From the NCBI GenBank assembly GCA_017480785.1, contig JAFURZ010000009.1, positions 1 to 64,000 on the forward strand: a stretch of DNA of 64,000 bases, read 5' to 3'. The position numbers were made by a program, and so were the translations under genes. Within the stretch, counting starts at the first letter, position 1. The number at the start of each line of letters is the position of its first letter. This stretch comes from Bacteroidales bacterium (lineage in GTDB: Bacteria > Bacteroidota > Bacteroidia > Bacteroidales > P3). Positions 1-8,597 of the stretch are shown piece after piece. The notes below the pieces were generated by a model. It searched no databases and had not been told where the DNA came from. It worked only from the letters and a program-made list of their open reading frames with translations.

Positions 1-5
1 CGTAA

Positions 6-21
6 ACAGCCTTCGGGCTGT
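6..21 (+). terminator. UUCG-loop hairpin at left edge
   Basis: ACAGCC and GGCTGT pair around a TTCG tetraloop. No clear T run follows, so this may be the base of a terminator for a gene lying left of the window, or a processing hairpin. Confidence 0.35.
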
Positions 22-39
22 CTCAAATCCGGTTTAAAA

Positions 40-123
40 ACGTGTTATCAACGTGTTAGGTCCGACTGCAGTCGGACCATCCTCGGAGTTGAGTCGGAGT
101 TGTTACGGAGTTGTTACGGAGGG
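40..123. repeat. 11-bp-period repeat locus A with palindrome
   Basis: Two 11-bp units (ACGTGTTATCA, ACGTGTTAGGT) are followed by a perfect 18-bp palindrome at 60-77 and then 11-bp units at 84, 95, 106 and 117 (CGGAGTTGTTA type). It lies upstream of the first gene and outside any credible reading frame. It belongs to the set of 11-bp-period loci described under findings. Confidence 0.7.
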
Positions 124-140
124 GAGGCGGGGGTGCCCGG

Positions 141-166
141 CATTTAGGTCGTGCGCGACCTAAATG
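141..166. repeat. 11-bp-arm hairpin
   Basis: CATTTAGGTCG (141-151) and CGACCTAAATG (156-166) are perfect inverted arms around TGCG. No T run follows. It sits just upstream of the promoter of the first gene, so it may be an upstream terminator or part of repeat locus A. Confidence 0.55.
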
Positions 167-206
167 GGTGTCAGCATATTTTTTCGCCGGTATTGAAAAA
201 AAAGTG

Positions 207-214
207 TATCTTTG
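207..214 (+). promoter_or_regulatory. Bacteroidota -7 box, first T9SS gene
   Basis: TATCTTTG followed by CATCC, about 30 bases upstream of the ATG at 245. It matches the TAnnTTTG -7 element of the Bacteroidota primary sigma factor. The -33 element is not clear. Confidence 0.7.
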
Positions 215-244
215 CATCCTGATTTCATGTAATTGCAATTGGTT

Positions 245-1975
245 ATGAAGAGGATGCTTACACTGGTGGGTACGGTGCTCTGCCTGACGGCGGTGGCTGA
301 GGCCCAGACGAATATCACGGTGCAGGATGCTGTGGGTCAGATGCCCGAGGCGTTTGTGCAGAGCCATCTGCTCGGCGGCGGCGTGTATATTTTCAATGCG
401 AAGTACAACAATGCCACGAGTGCCATCGGCACGCCCTGTATCGGCACGTTCCAGAGCAACGGCTTTGCGGGGCTGATGATGACGGAGGGGGTGCTGATGA
501 CCACGGGCAACGTGGCCGTGGCACCGGGGCCCAACACGGCGGGCGACGTGTCGATGCCGGTCGCCGGCTACTACAGCGACCCCGAGATGGGCGCCGTGGC
601 CACGGGTGCCGTCAACGGCTGCTCGACGTTGGATTTCGACTTTGTGAGTCTCAGCGGCCAGGTGTCGTTCAACTATACGTTTGCGTCGGAGGAGTATCCG
701 GAGTATGTGTGCTCGGAGTACAACGATGTGTTTGCTTTCTTCGTGACGGGTCCCGACCCGCAGACCGGCGAGGAGGTGACGCGTAACATCGCCATCATCC
801 CCGGCACGGTGACCGTGGCCAATCCCGACGGCATTGCCGTGGCCATCAACTCGGTGAATCCGGGTGTGGCGGGGTCGTCGGGCGGCAACGGGGTGGGGTG
901 CCACTACGACTATAGCGGCTACTACACCGCCAACGAGCCGGCCGACGCGGCGATGGGTGCCGGCATACAGTATGACGGCTACACCAGCAAGCTGACGGCC
1001 CAGGCCTATGTGCTGCCCTGCCAGGTGTACCACATGCACATCTCGGTGTGCAATGTGGGTGACAACGATTACGACAGCGGGGTCTTCCTGGAAGGAGGCA
1101 GTTTTGTGGCTCCCAGTGCGGCCATCGGTCTGAGCCGCCACACGGTGGATACGGTCCGTGGCAGTTGTCCGCTCGCCATCCCGCTGACGCTGTCGCAGAC
1201 GTCGTTCGACGCGGGGCTGGTGCACTTCTCCTTCGGTGGCACGGCGGTGGAGGGCACCGACTTCGCGATAGCCGACGGCGCCGGCGCCGCCCTTGACAGT
1301 GGCGGGCTGGCCATCGACCACGGGGTGCACAGCTTCGTGCTGCGGGGCCTGCCGGGGGCCGACCTGGGCGAGGAGAAGACCATCGAGGTGTACCTGGCCA
1401 CGTCGCTCTGTCCCGCCTTCCCGCAGCTGCTCACCTACGACACGATGCGGTTCGTGCTGACGCGCGGGGGCGACGTGCGGGTGAAGGACACCACCATCCG
1501 CTGCTCCTATGCCTGCTTCGAGGTGGGCACCGAGCTCGTCTATGGCGAGGGGGATATCAGCTACCGCTGGGAGCCCACCACGGGCATCGACGACCCCTAC
1601 AGCCTGACCAGCACGGCGTTGATACTTGAGGATGCCGACTACCTGCTCATCGCCACCGGCGGCACGGGTTGCGGCAGCGACACCGCCGAGGTGCATGTGG
1701 TCATCACCGGCGAGGCGCCGAGCGGTGTCGACGGGGTGGAGGCCGACGGGGTGCGGCTCTACCCCAACCCCGCCACCGACGTGATACACGTCGAGGGGCA
1801 GGGGGTGCGGCGCGTCGAGGTGTTCGCTGCCGAGGGGCGCCGGGTGTATGAGTGGTCGGGTGCCGGAGAGCGGACGCCCGACATCCCCACCGAGGGGTGG
1901 GCGGCCGGCGTCTATGCCGTCCGCATCGGCACAGAACACGGTGTGTGCGGGGTGAAGATAGTGGTCAACAAATAA
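245..1975 (+). CDS. Choice-of-anchor L domain protein with T9SS sorting domain
   Basis: Predicted secreted surface protein of 576 aa. The ATG at 245 opens a typical signal peptide (MKRMLTLVGTVLCLTAVAEAQ); an in-frame TTG at 233 is less likely. Residues about 25-290 have the choice-of-anchor L pattern: an early LLGGGV stretch, then a long aromatic/acidic region around FASEEYPEYV. The middle is beta-rich with no recognised catalytic motif. The last 75 residues form a T9SS type A sorting domain (LYPNPATD, then GVYAVRI and a basic C-terminus), so the product should cross the outer membrane by the type IX system and stay on the surface or be released. A second T9SS substrate gene follows 21 bp downstream, suggesting co-transcription. 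The partner or ligand is unknown. Confidence 0.85.
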   Translation: MKRMLTLVGTVLCLTAVAEAQTNITVQDAVGQMPEAFVQSHLLGGGVYIFNAKYNNATSAIGTPCIGTFQSNGFAGLMMTEGVLMTTGNVAVAPGPNTAGDVSMPVAGYYSDPEMGAVATGAVNGCSTLDFDFVSLSGQVSFNYTFASEEYPEYVCSEYNDVFAFFVTGPDPQTGEEVTRNIAIIPGTVTVANPDGIAVAINSVNPGVAGSSGGNGVGCHYDYSGYYTANEPADAAMGAGIQYDGYTSKLTAQAYVLPCQVYHMHISVCNVGDNDYDSGVFLEGGSFVAPSAAIGLSRHTVDTVRGSCPLAIPLTLSQTSFDAGLVHFSFGGTAVEGTDFAIADGAGAALDSGGLAIDHGVHSFVLRGLPGADLGEEKTIEVYLATSLCPAFPQLLTYDTMRFVLTRGGDVRVKDTTIRCSYACFEVGTELVYGEGDISYRWEPTTGIDDPYSLTSTALILEDADYLLIATGGTGCGSDTAEVHVVITGEAPSGVDGVEADGVRLYPNPATDVIHVEGQGVRRVEVFAAEGRRVYEWSGAGERTPDIPTEGWAAGVYAVRIGTEHGVCGVKIVVNK

Positions 1976-1996
1976 TCAATCGACAGGAGGAGAACC

Positions 1997-4900
1997 ATGA
2001 TGAAAAAGATATCGACAGTCATTGCCTTGTTTGCCGTTGCTTTTCTTGCCGCCCCGGGTGCCCGGGCGCAGTGTGCGGGTGGCGGCACCGACTGCTACCT
2101 GGTGTTGGAGGCCCACGACAGCTATGGCGACGGGTGGAACGGCGGCGTGCTCGGCTTCGTCCAGGGCGGCACCACCATCGGCACCTACAGCCTCGGCCAG
2201 GCCACGGGGCGCGACACCATACGCCTCTGCTCGGCCGGCGGGCCGGTGGTCTGCTCGTGGACGCCGGGTTCCTTCGACGACGAGGTCTCGTTCAGCATCA
2301 CCGACTCGCTGGGGTCGCTGCTCTATGCGGCCGGCAGCATGTACGGTCTGTCGGGGGTGGTGGCCACGCTGGCTCCCTGTCCTGCCTGTCCGATGCCGGC
2401 CAGCCTGCAGGCCACCGAGGTGACCTCCACCACGGCCGTGGTGCGATGGCTTGAGGTGGGGTCTGCCGCGGAGTGGTACTACAGCTATGGCACGTCGGCC
2501 ACGCCGACAGGCACCTGGCTTTATTCCGACAGTGCCGGTGCCAGCCTGAGCGGCCTGCTGCCGAACACGCGCTACTACTTCTTTGTCTACTCCGACTGCG
2601 GCGGCGACACGTCGTCGTCGGCCGTGTTCACCTTCCGTTCGGCGTGCGGCGACCAGGGCCTGCCCTACGGCGAGGACTTCGAGAGTTACGATGCCGACCG
2701 GTCGATGCCCTACTGCTGGGTGCGGCGCGAGTCGGCGACGGGTGGCGGCGACACCTTCCCCAGGGTTGCCACCGACGAAAGCCACACGGGCAACCGCTCG
2801 CTGCTCTTCTCCCCGATGCAGGGCACCCAGTCGGTGGCGACACCGCCGCTGCCTGTCGTTGCCGGCGACGTGGAGGTGCAGCTGTGGCTGAAGGGCGGCG
2901 AGGCCGTCCAGGTGGGCTATGTCGACATGGACGATGCCGCGTCGACGTTCCATCAGGTGACAACGGTCGGTCCCACCGCCGCCACCGCCTCGACCGACAT
3001 GTGGGGCCTGCCGACCACGGAGTACCAGTGGAGCCAGTATGTCGTCCCGTTCACCGCCACGGGCGCTGCCGACAGCATCCGGGTGGTGCTGCGGGTGGCC
3101 GGTTCGATGGGGTTCGACGGGGTCTATGTGGACGATGTGGCCGTGCGGCCCTATAACAGCTGCCCGCAGCCGATGGCGCTGGCCGTGACAGGCACGGCGC
3201 CGGCGTCGGTCACGCTGGCGTGGACCTGCGCCGGTGCGAGCCAGTGGCAGGTGGCTTATGGTCCGCAGGGTTTCGACCCCGACGGCGCCACCGGCCTGAT
3301 TCCTGCCGCCAGCCCCACGGTCACCGTCACGGGGCTGGACGACACGGTGATGTATGACTTCTATGTGCGCACCGTCTGCGGAGGGCAATACAGCTATTGG
3401 AGCCATGTGGCCAGCTCGCTGCCCAACCTCTATGCGATGACCGCTGCGGTCGACACCCTCACGTCGTGCGGCGTCACCCTTGTCGACGACGGGGGGCTCG
3501 ACGGGGCCTTCAGCCGCAACCTCGACCAGGTGTTGGTGCTCCAGCCGGCAGGGGAGGGGCAGACCGTGCGCCTCCGCGGCTCGGTCCGCCTGTACAACAG
3601 CTACGGCGCTTCCTATGCTTCATACAGGAACACGCTCCGCATCTATGCCGGCAGCGACACGACCGGCCGCCTGCTGGCCAGCTATAATACGGTGAATGTG
3701 GACGACATCGACCTCATGTCCGAGGTGGGGACCATGACCCTCTGGTTCCGCTCGGGCGGCTATGTGCAGGACCGCCGCGACGGCTTCCGGCTGCGTGTGA
3801 GCTGTGAGGAGATGCCCTCCTGCTTCACGCCCTACGGCCTGACGGTGGGCAGCGTGGCCGGTTCCTATGCCATGGTCAGCTGGCAGTACAACGACGCCGA
3901 GGGCGAGGCGCCGGGCTTCGTGCTGACGGTGGTCGATGCCGACAGCAACGAGTCCGGGAGCTATTATGTCGACGGCACCGACCGTAGTTTTGTGCTCCTC
4001 GGCCTCCGCGAGCGTACCGCCTACCAGGTGTTGCTCAGCACCGACTGTGAGGTCAGCGACACGCAGACGGTCCACTTCGTCACCGGCTGCGACAGCGGCG
4101 GCGAGGTGGCGCTAGGTTCCGGCACCGCTACCGAGTCCTACATGCCGGCCTACCTCTATGCCCAGAGCAGCTTCTCGCAGCAGCTCTTCACGGCGGCCGA
4201 CCTGGCCGGGGTGCCCGTCATACAGGGCTTCAAGGTGTACATGACCAACAGCGCCGCCACCCCCAACCGCCAGTGGGATGTCTACCTCGACACCACTTCG
4301 CGCACCTCCTACGGCTCCAGCGCCGACTATGTGGAGCCGACGGCCGCGAAGCGCTACTTCTCGGGCGAGGTGAGCTTTGCCCAGGGATGGGTGGAGGTGG
4401 TCTTCGACAGCTCCTTCACCGTGCCTGCCGGCAAGAGTGTGGTGATGACCGTGAACGACAAGACGGGCGCCAACAACAGCTCGCGCTCTTTCCGCGTCAC
4501 CACGACGACTGCCACCACCGCCATCGTCGGCTACAACATCAGCGGACAGCTTGACGTCACCAGTGGCACGGCGGTGGCCGGTGTCAGTCCGATGACCCGC
4601 AATCGCCGCAACACCATACGCTTCATCACCAGCTGCGACAGCACGGGCTGTGTGCCTCCCCTCATCGTCAGTGCCGTGCCGGCGGCCCACAGCGTGACCC
4701 TCACGTGGGTGTCGGTGGGTGAGGAGAGCGAGTGGAAGGTGGAGTACCGCACGGGTACGGGCAGCTGGCTGACCGCCACGGCCTCCACGACAGACACTAC
4801 CTATACCGTCACGGGGTTGGACGCCACCACCACCTATGCCTTCAGGGTGAGCAGTCTCTGTGGCGACGATGAGGTGTCGCGCACCACCAGCGCCACTACC

Positions 4901-7900
4901 CTCTGTGGCGAGGAGCCGCTGCCGTTCCTCCAGACCTTCGAGGTCTTCCAGGCCTCCTCTTCCAGTGCGGCCCTCACCACCTGCTGGTCCCGTGGGTCGC
5001 TCGCCGGCTACTACCCCTACCGTGAAAGCGGCTACGGCCACCTCAGCAACTACTCCCTCTATATGGGTGGCTACCTCTCCTATATTGTCCTGCCCAGGAT
5101 GGCGGCCAGTGCCGACAGCCTCAGCGTGGGCTTCTATGCCATCAACGGAGCCCCTGACTACGGCGACGTGACCGTCGAGGTGGGAGTCTGCACCAATCCT
5201 GCCGATACGGCCACCTTCACCGTCGTCGGCTCGCGCGTCCTCACCGAGACCCAGTGGCGGCATGTGGAGGTGGACCTGGAGGACTACAGCGGTCCCGACG
5301 GCCATATCTTCGTCCGTGTGATGCAGACCGGCAGCGTGGAACTCAACATCGACGACCTGCGGGTGGCCTACCTGGACGACTGTCGCCGCGTGACCGCCGT
5401 GACGGTGGGCGAGCTCACCCTCTCGTCGGCCAGGCTGACCATCACGGACAACCACGACTATGGCAACTATATAGTTTACTACGGCACGACCGACGATACC
5501 GCCACTGCCGACACGCTCCATGTGAGCGGCACTACCGTGGTGCTCACGGGCCTCACGCCCAACACGCAGTACTATGTGTGGGTTGCCGCCCAGTGCGCGC
5601 CGGGCAGTGTGGGCCGCACCTTCGCCGTGCAGCCTTTCCGCACGCTGTGCTACCCCGTTGCCGTCACCGACTCGACGACATACCTTGAGGAGTTTGAGAG
5701 CGGCAGCCTCGTGTGCATGGCCGTCGAGAGCCCCGACGCCCTGCGCTGGGTGGTGGGCAGCGGTAGCGGTGTCCCCCATGCCCACAGCGGCGGACACATG
5801 GCCTCTGTGGCTGCTGACGGCGACCAGAGCGCAATGCTTGTTCTCCCCACCTTCGACTTCACCGCCTTGGATGGCGACGCCGAGTTCTGCTTCTACCGCT
5901 ACCAGTACCAAAGCACTCTGCCCGTCGAGTCGAGGGCTCCGGCGGGGCTGCTGGAGGTCTACTACCGTCCCGCCACGGCGGGCGACTGGACCCTGCTGGC
6001 GGTGGTCGACAGCAGCGTCAACGCCTGGCAGCGCTTCATCTACACGCTGCCCCTCTCGCAGGGTGCCGCCCTATACCAGGTGGCCCTCAAGGGGAGTCCT
6101 CGCGGCAACACGGGCGGCATCTTCGTCGACGACCTGCGTGTGTCGGCTCCGCCGGCATGCCCCATGCCGGCAGACCTCGCGGTGCGCCATGTCGGCGCGC
6201 GCGCGGCCACCGTTGCCTGGACGGGCAGCGCGTCGGCCTACAAGGTGCAGTATCGCGCCAGCGGGGCCCTGTCGTGGATGAGCCGTACCGTCGAGTATGT
6301 CGACACGGCCGTCATCGGCCCGCTCGACATGGCTACCCCCTACGAGGTGCGCGTGACCGCCCTCTGCGGCCCTTACAACCAGAGCGAGACGACCAACAGT
6401 GTGAGCTTTGTCACCGACTTCTGCGAGAACCGCCTCGAGGCCGACAACCACAGTCCCGCGGCTCCCGTCGCCGTCAGCTCACTTGCCCCGGTCTATACCA
6501 GCCACAACTACACCTACTCCGAGATACTCGTCGACAGCGCCACCCTGGTCGGCATGTCCGAAGTCAGTGGCATGGCCTTCTATGTCGATGCCGTCGGCAG
6601 CGCCTCCTTTATGACCAACTGCCAGATCTACATGGGGCATACCTCGGCGACCACCATGAGCGGCTTCCAGTACGACTCCTCGTTCGTTATGGTGTATGAC
6701 GGCGACATCAGCACGACGACCACCGGCATACGCCGTGTGCGGTTCACCACCCCCTTCGTTTGGGACGGTCACCGCAACGCGGTGCTCGGCATCATGTACT
6801 CCACCCCCGACTATGCCACCCATGGCGACACCTGGTTTGCCGCCCATCAGGCTGCGGGCAACAAGGTGTATGGCGGCAGCTCCGACTACACCCACTTCTC
6901 GCCCGCCCAGGCCGGCACCCTCCCGGCCGCCAGTTGCACTGCCTCCAGCATCGTGCCCGACCTCACCTTCTACGCCTGCCAGCCCGTATGCTACGAGCCG
7001 ATGCTCGACGCCGTGACCACCACGGCGGGCTCCATCACCGTCGACTGGCACAACGAGAACGCCGTCGTGCAGTTGCAAATCAAGGAGGCCTCCTCGGCGG
7101 TGTGGGACGACCCCGTCGTGGTCAATTCAAGCCACAACAACCTCCACAGCTACACCTACAACCTGTTGCCCGCCATGCAGGACTACAACCTCCGTCTGCG
7201 GCGCGACTGCAACGCCTCGGACCTCGGCTTCTCCGACTGGGTCGAGTTCGACGCCAGCACCGACACGGCCTGCTCCGTCCCGACCGACGTGAGCGTGAGC
7301 GCCACCGGCGCCACCACCGCCACCGTGGCCTGGACCGACGGCGCCACGAGCGGTAGCCGCTGGGAGGTGCGCATGTGGAATGCCGATGAGGACCTCCACT
7401 TCGACGTCGACAGCAACCCCGCCACCCTCACGGGCCTCACCTTCGGCAGCAGCTATCAGGTGGCAGTCCGCGCCCACTGCTGCCAGCACGACCGCGTCGT
7501 CGGCGAATACAGCGACCCCGTCAGTTTCGATAACATCTGCCAGCCCGTCAGTGGCCTCACCGCGCAACGCACCGGCAGCGATGTCACCCTCTCCTGGCAC
7601 CGCGGCAACCACAACACCAGCTGGCTCTTCGCCTATGGCTACGAGGGGTTCCACCCCAACCAGCAGCTGGGCTTCGGCACCGTGCAGGACACCTCGGTCA
7701 CCGTCGGCGGCCTTGAGGCAGGCTATATATATACGTTCCGCGTGCGCGCCCAGTGCGGCGACGGGTGGAACAGCGGCTGGAGCGCCGACGTCAACCTCGA
7801 CCTGCTCGGTATCGCTGCCGCCGATGGCGCCGGTGTGCACTTCTACCTGCAGCCCAACCCGGCCGCCGGATACGTAGAGCTCGGCCTCGAAGGGCTCCAG

Positions 7901-8068
7901 ACGCTTGCGCACGTAAGCATCCTCAGCCTTGACGGACGCCGGATGATGGCCTTCAGTACCAACGAACAGCACCTGTCTGTCGACATCAGCCAGCTGGCCG
8001 CCGGCACCTATTTTGTGCACCTCCAGACCGACAAGGGGGTAGATGTGCGAAAGCTAATTGTCAGGTAG
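1997..8068 (+). CDS. Giant FN3-repeat surface protein with T9SS sorting domain
   Basis: Secreted protein of 2023 aa. Start is supported by AGGAGGAG just upstream and a signal peptide ending ARAQC. After an N-terminal beta domain containing DSYGDGWNG come about nine fibronectin type III-like modules, beginning near residues 131, 388, 608, 884, 1130, 1388, 1664, 1758 and 1848. They alternate with choice-of-anchor/cleaved-adhesin-like sheets (for example LPYGEDFES to VYVDDVAV). The C-terminal 80 residues are a T9SS type A sorting domain (FYLQPNPAAG to VRKLIVR). No enzyme motif was seen, so a structural or adhesive role is inferred. It lies 21 bp after another T9SS substrate gene and probably shares its promoter. 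Confidence 0.85.
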   Translation: MMKKISTVIALFAVAFLAAPGARAQCAGGGTDCYLVLEAHDSYGDGWNGGVLGFVQGGTTIGTYSLGQATGRDTIRLCSAGGPVVCSWTPGSFDDEVSFSITDSLGSLLYAAGSMYGLSGVVATLAPCPACPMPASLQATEVTSTTAVVRWLEVGSAAEWYYSYGTSATPTGTWLYSDSAGASLSGLLPNTRYYFFVYSDCGGDTSSSAVFTFRSACGDQGLPYGEDFESYDADRSMPYCWVRRESATGGGDTFPRVATDESHTGNRSLLFSPMQGTQSVATPPLPVVAGDVEVQLWLKGGEAVQVGYVDMDDAASTFHQVTTVGPTAATASTDMWGLPTTEYQWSQYVVPFTATGAADSIRVVLRVAGSMGFDGVYVDDVAVRPYNSCPQPMALAVTGTAPASVTLAWTCAGASQWQVAYGPQGFDPDGATGLIPAASPTVTVTGLDDTVMYDFYVRTVCGGQYSYWSHVASSLPNLYAMTAAVDTLTSCGVTLVDDGGLDGAFSRNLDQVLVLQPAGEGQTVRLRGSVRLYNSYGASYASYRNTLRIYAGSDTTGRLLASYNTVNVDDIDLMSEVGTMTLWFRSGGYVQDRRDGFRLRVSCEEMPSCFTPYGLTVGSVAGSYAMVSWQYNDAEGEAPGFVLTVVDADSNESGSYYVDGTDRSFVLLGLRERTAYQVLLSTDCEVSDTQTVHFVTGCDSGGEVALGSGTATESYMPAYLYAQSSFSQQLFTAADLAGVPVIQGFKVYMTNSAATPNRQWDVYLDTTSRTSYGSSADYVEPTAAKRYFSGEVSFAQGWVEVVFDSSFTVPAGKSVVMTVNDKTGANNSSRSFRVTTTTATTAIVGYNISGQLDVTSGTAVAGVSPMTRNRRNTIRFITSCDSTGCVPPLIVSAVPAAHSVTLTWVSVGEESEWKVEYRTGTGSWLTATASTTDTTYTVTGLDATTTYAFRVSSLCGDDEVSRTTSATTLCGEEPLPFLQTFEVFQASSSSAALTTCWSRGSLAGYYPYRESGYGHLSNYSLYMGGYLSYIVLPRMAASADSLSVGFYAINGAPDYGDVTVEVGVCTNPADTATFTVVGSRVLTETQWRHVEVDLEDYSGPDGHIFVRVMQTGSVELNIDDLRVAYLDDCRRVTAVTVGELTLSSARLTITDNHDYGNYIVYYGTTDDTATADTLHVSGTTVVLTGLTPNTQYYVWVAAQCAPGSVGRTFAVQPFRTLCYPVAVTDSTTYLEEFESGSLVCMAVESPDALRWVVGSGSGVPHAHSGGHMASVAADGDQSAMLVLPTFDFTALDGDAEFCFYRYQYQSTLPVESRAPAGLLEVYYRPATAGDWTLLAVVDSSVNAWQRFIYTLPLSQGAALYQVALKGSPRGNTGGIFVDDLRVSAPPACPMPADLAVRHVGARAATVAWTGSASAYKVQYRASGALSWMSRTVEYVDTAVIGPLDMATPYEVRVTALCGPYNQSETTNSVSFVTDFCENRLEADNHSPAAPVAVSSLAPVYTSHNYTYSEILVDSATLVGMSEVSGMAFYVDAVGSASFMTNCQIYMGHTSATTMSGFQYDSSFVMVYDGDISTTTTGIRRVRFTTPFVWDGHRNAVLGIMYSTPDYATHGDTWFAAHQAAGNKVYGGSSDYTHFSPAQAGTLPAASCTASSIVPDLTFYACQPVCYEPMLDAVTTTAGSITVDWHNENAVVQLQIKEASSAVWDDPVVVNSSHNNLHSYTYNLLPAMQDYNLRLRRDCNASDLGFSDWVEFDASTDTACSVPTDVSVSATGATTATVAWTDGATSGSRWEVRMWNADEDLHFDVDSNPATLTGLTFGSSYQVAVRAHCCQHDRVVGEYSDPVSFDNICQPVSGLTAQRTGSDVTLSWHRGNHNTSWLFAYGYEGFHPNQQLGFGTVQDTSVTVGGLEAGYIYTFRVRAQCGDGWNSGWSADVNLDLLGIAAADGAGVHFYLQPNPAAGYVELGLEGLQTLAHVSILSLDGRRMMAFSTNEQHLSVDISQLAAGTYFVHLQTDKGVDVRKLIVR

Positions 8069-8147
8069 TACTACCCGAATATACCTCAAGGAAAGGAGGC
8101 GTGAATGGTCTTAAAATATGTTAAATATTGATAAAAATGCAAATTTG

Positions 8148-8179
8148 TTTTGTCAGTTTAAGAAATAGTCGTATCTTTG
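8148..8179 (+). promoter_or_regulatory. rpsO promoter
   Basis: TTTTG (8148-8152) and TATCTTTG (8172-8179) are separated by 19 bases, the standard Bacteroidota -33/-7 arrangement. The leader to the S15 ATG is about 45 nt. Confidence 0.8.
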
Positions 8180-8228
8180 CATTCGATTTGAGAACGAAAA
8201 AAAGAGAATAAAACACACGCAAAACACT

Positions 8229-8498
8229 ATGTATCTGACAAAAGAAAAGAAAGAAGAGATATTCGCCCAATATGGCAAGTCGGTAAAAGATACAGGAAGC
8301 ACCGAGGGACAGATTGCCCTGTTCACCTACCGCATCCAGAACCTTACCGAGTTGATGAAGCAGCACAAGAAAGACCAGGTGAGTGAGCGCGCCCTCGTCG
8401 GCCTCGTCGGCAAGCGCCGCAAGATGCTCGACTACCTGAAGGAAAAAGACATTGAGCGCTACCGCGCCATCGTCAAACAGCTTGGCCTGCGCAAATAA
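8229..8498 (+). CDS. rpsO: 30S ribosomal protein S15
   Basis: S15 is a primary 16S rRNA-binding protein of the small subunit platform. The 89-aa length is exactly typical. Characteristic segments are present: GSTEGQIALFTYRI, L..H.K.. near the middle, and the C-terminal GLVGKRRKMLDYLK block. It has its own promoter and is followed by a strong terminator, so it is transcribed alone here. Confidence 0.97.
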   Translation: MYLTKEKKEEIFAQYGKSVKDTGSTEGQIALFTYRIQNLTELMKQHKKDQVSERALVGLVGKRRKMLDYLKEKDIERYRAIVKQLGLRK

Positions 8499-8541
8499 AG
8501 AAAGAGAAAAAAAGTTTTTCATATTTATTTGGTTATGGTTG

Positions 8542-8576
8542 GGACTCCCGGCGTTCTGCTGGGAGTCCTTTTTTCT
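8542..8576 (+). terminator. rpsO terminator
   Basis: GGACTCCC (8542-8549) pairs with GGGAGTCC (8561-8568), followed by a T-rich tail. It lies between convergent genes and could also help stop the minus-strand barrel operon. Confidence 0.85.
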
Positions 8577-8597
8577 CCCTGTATGTAATTCTGCTGG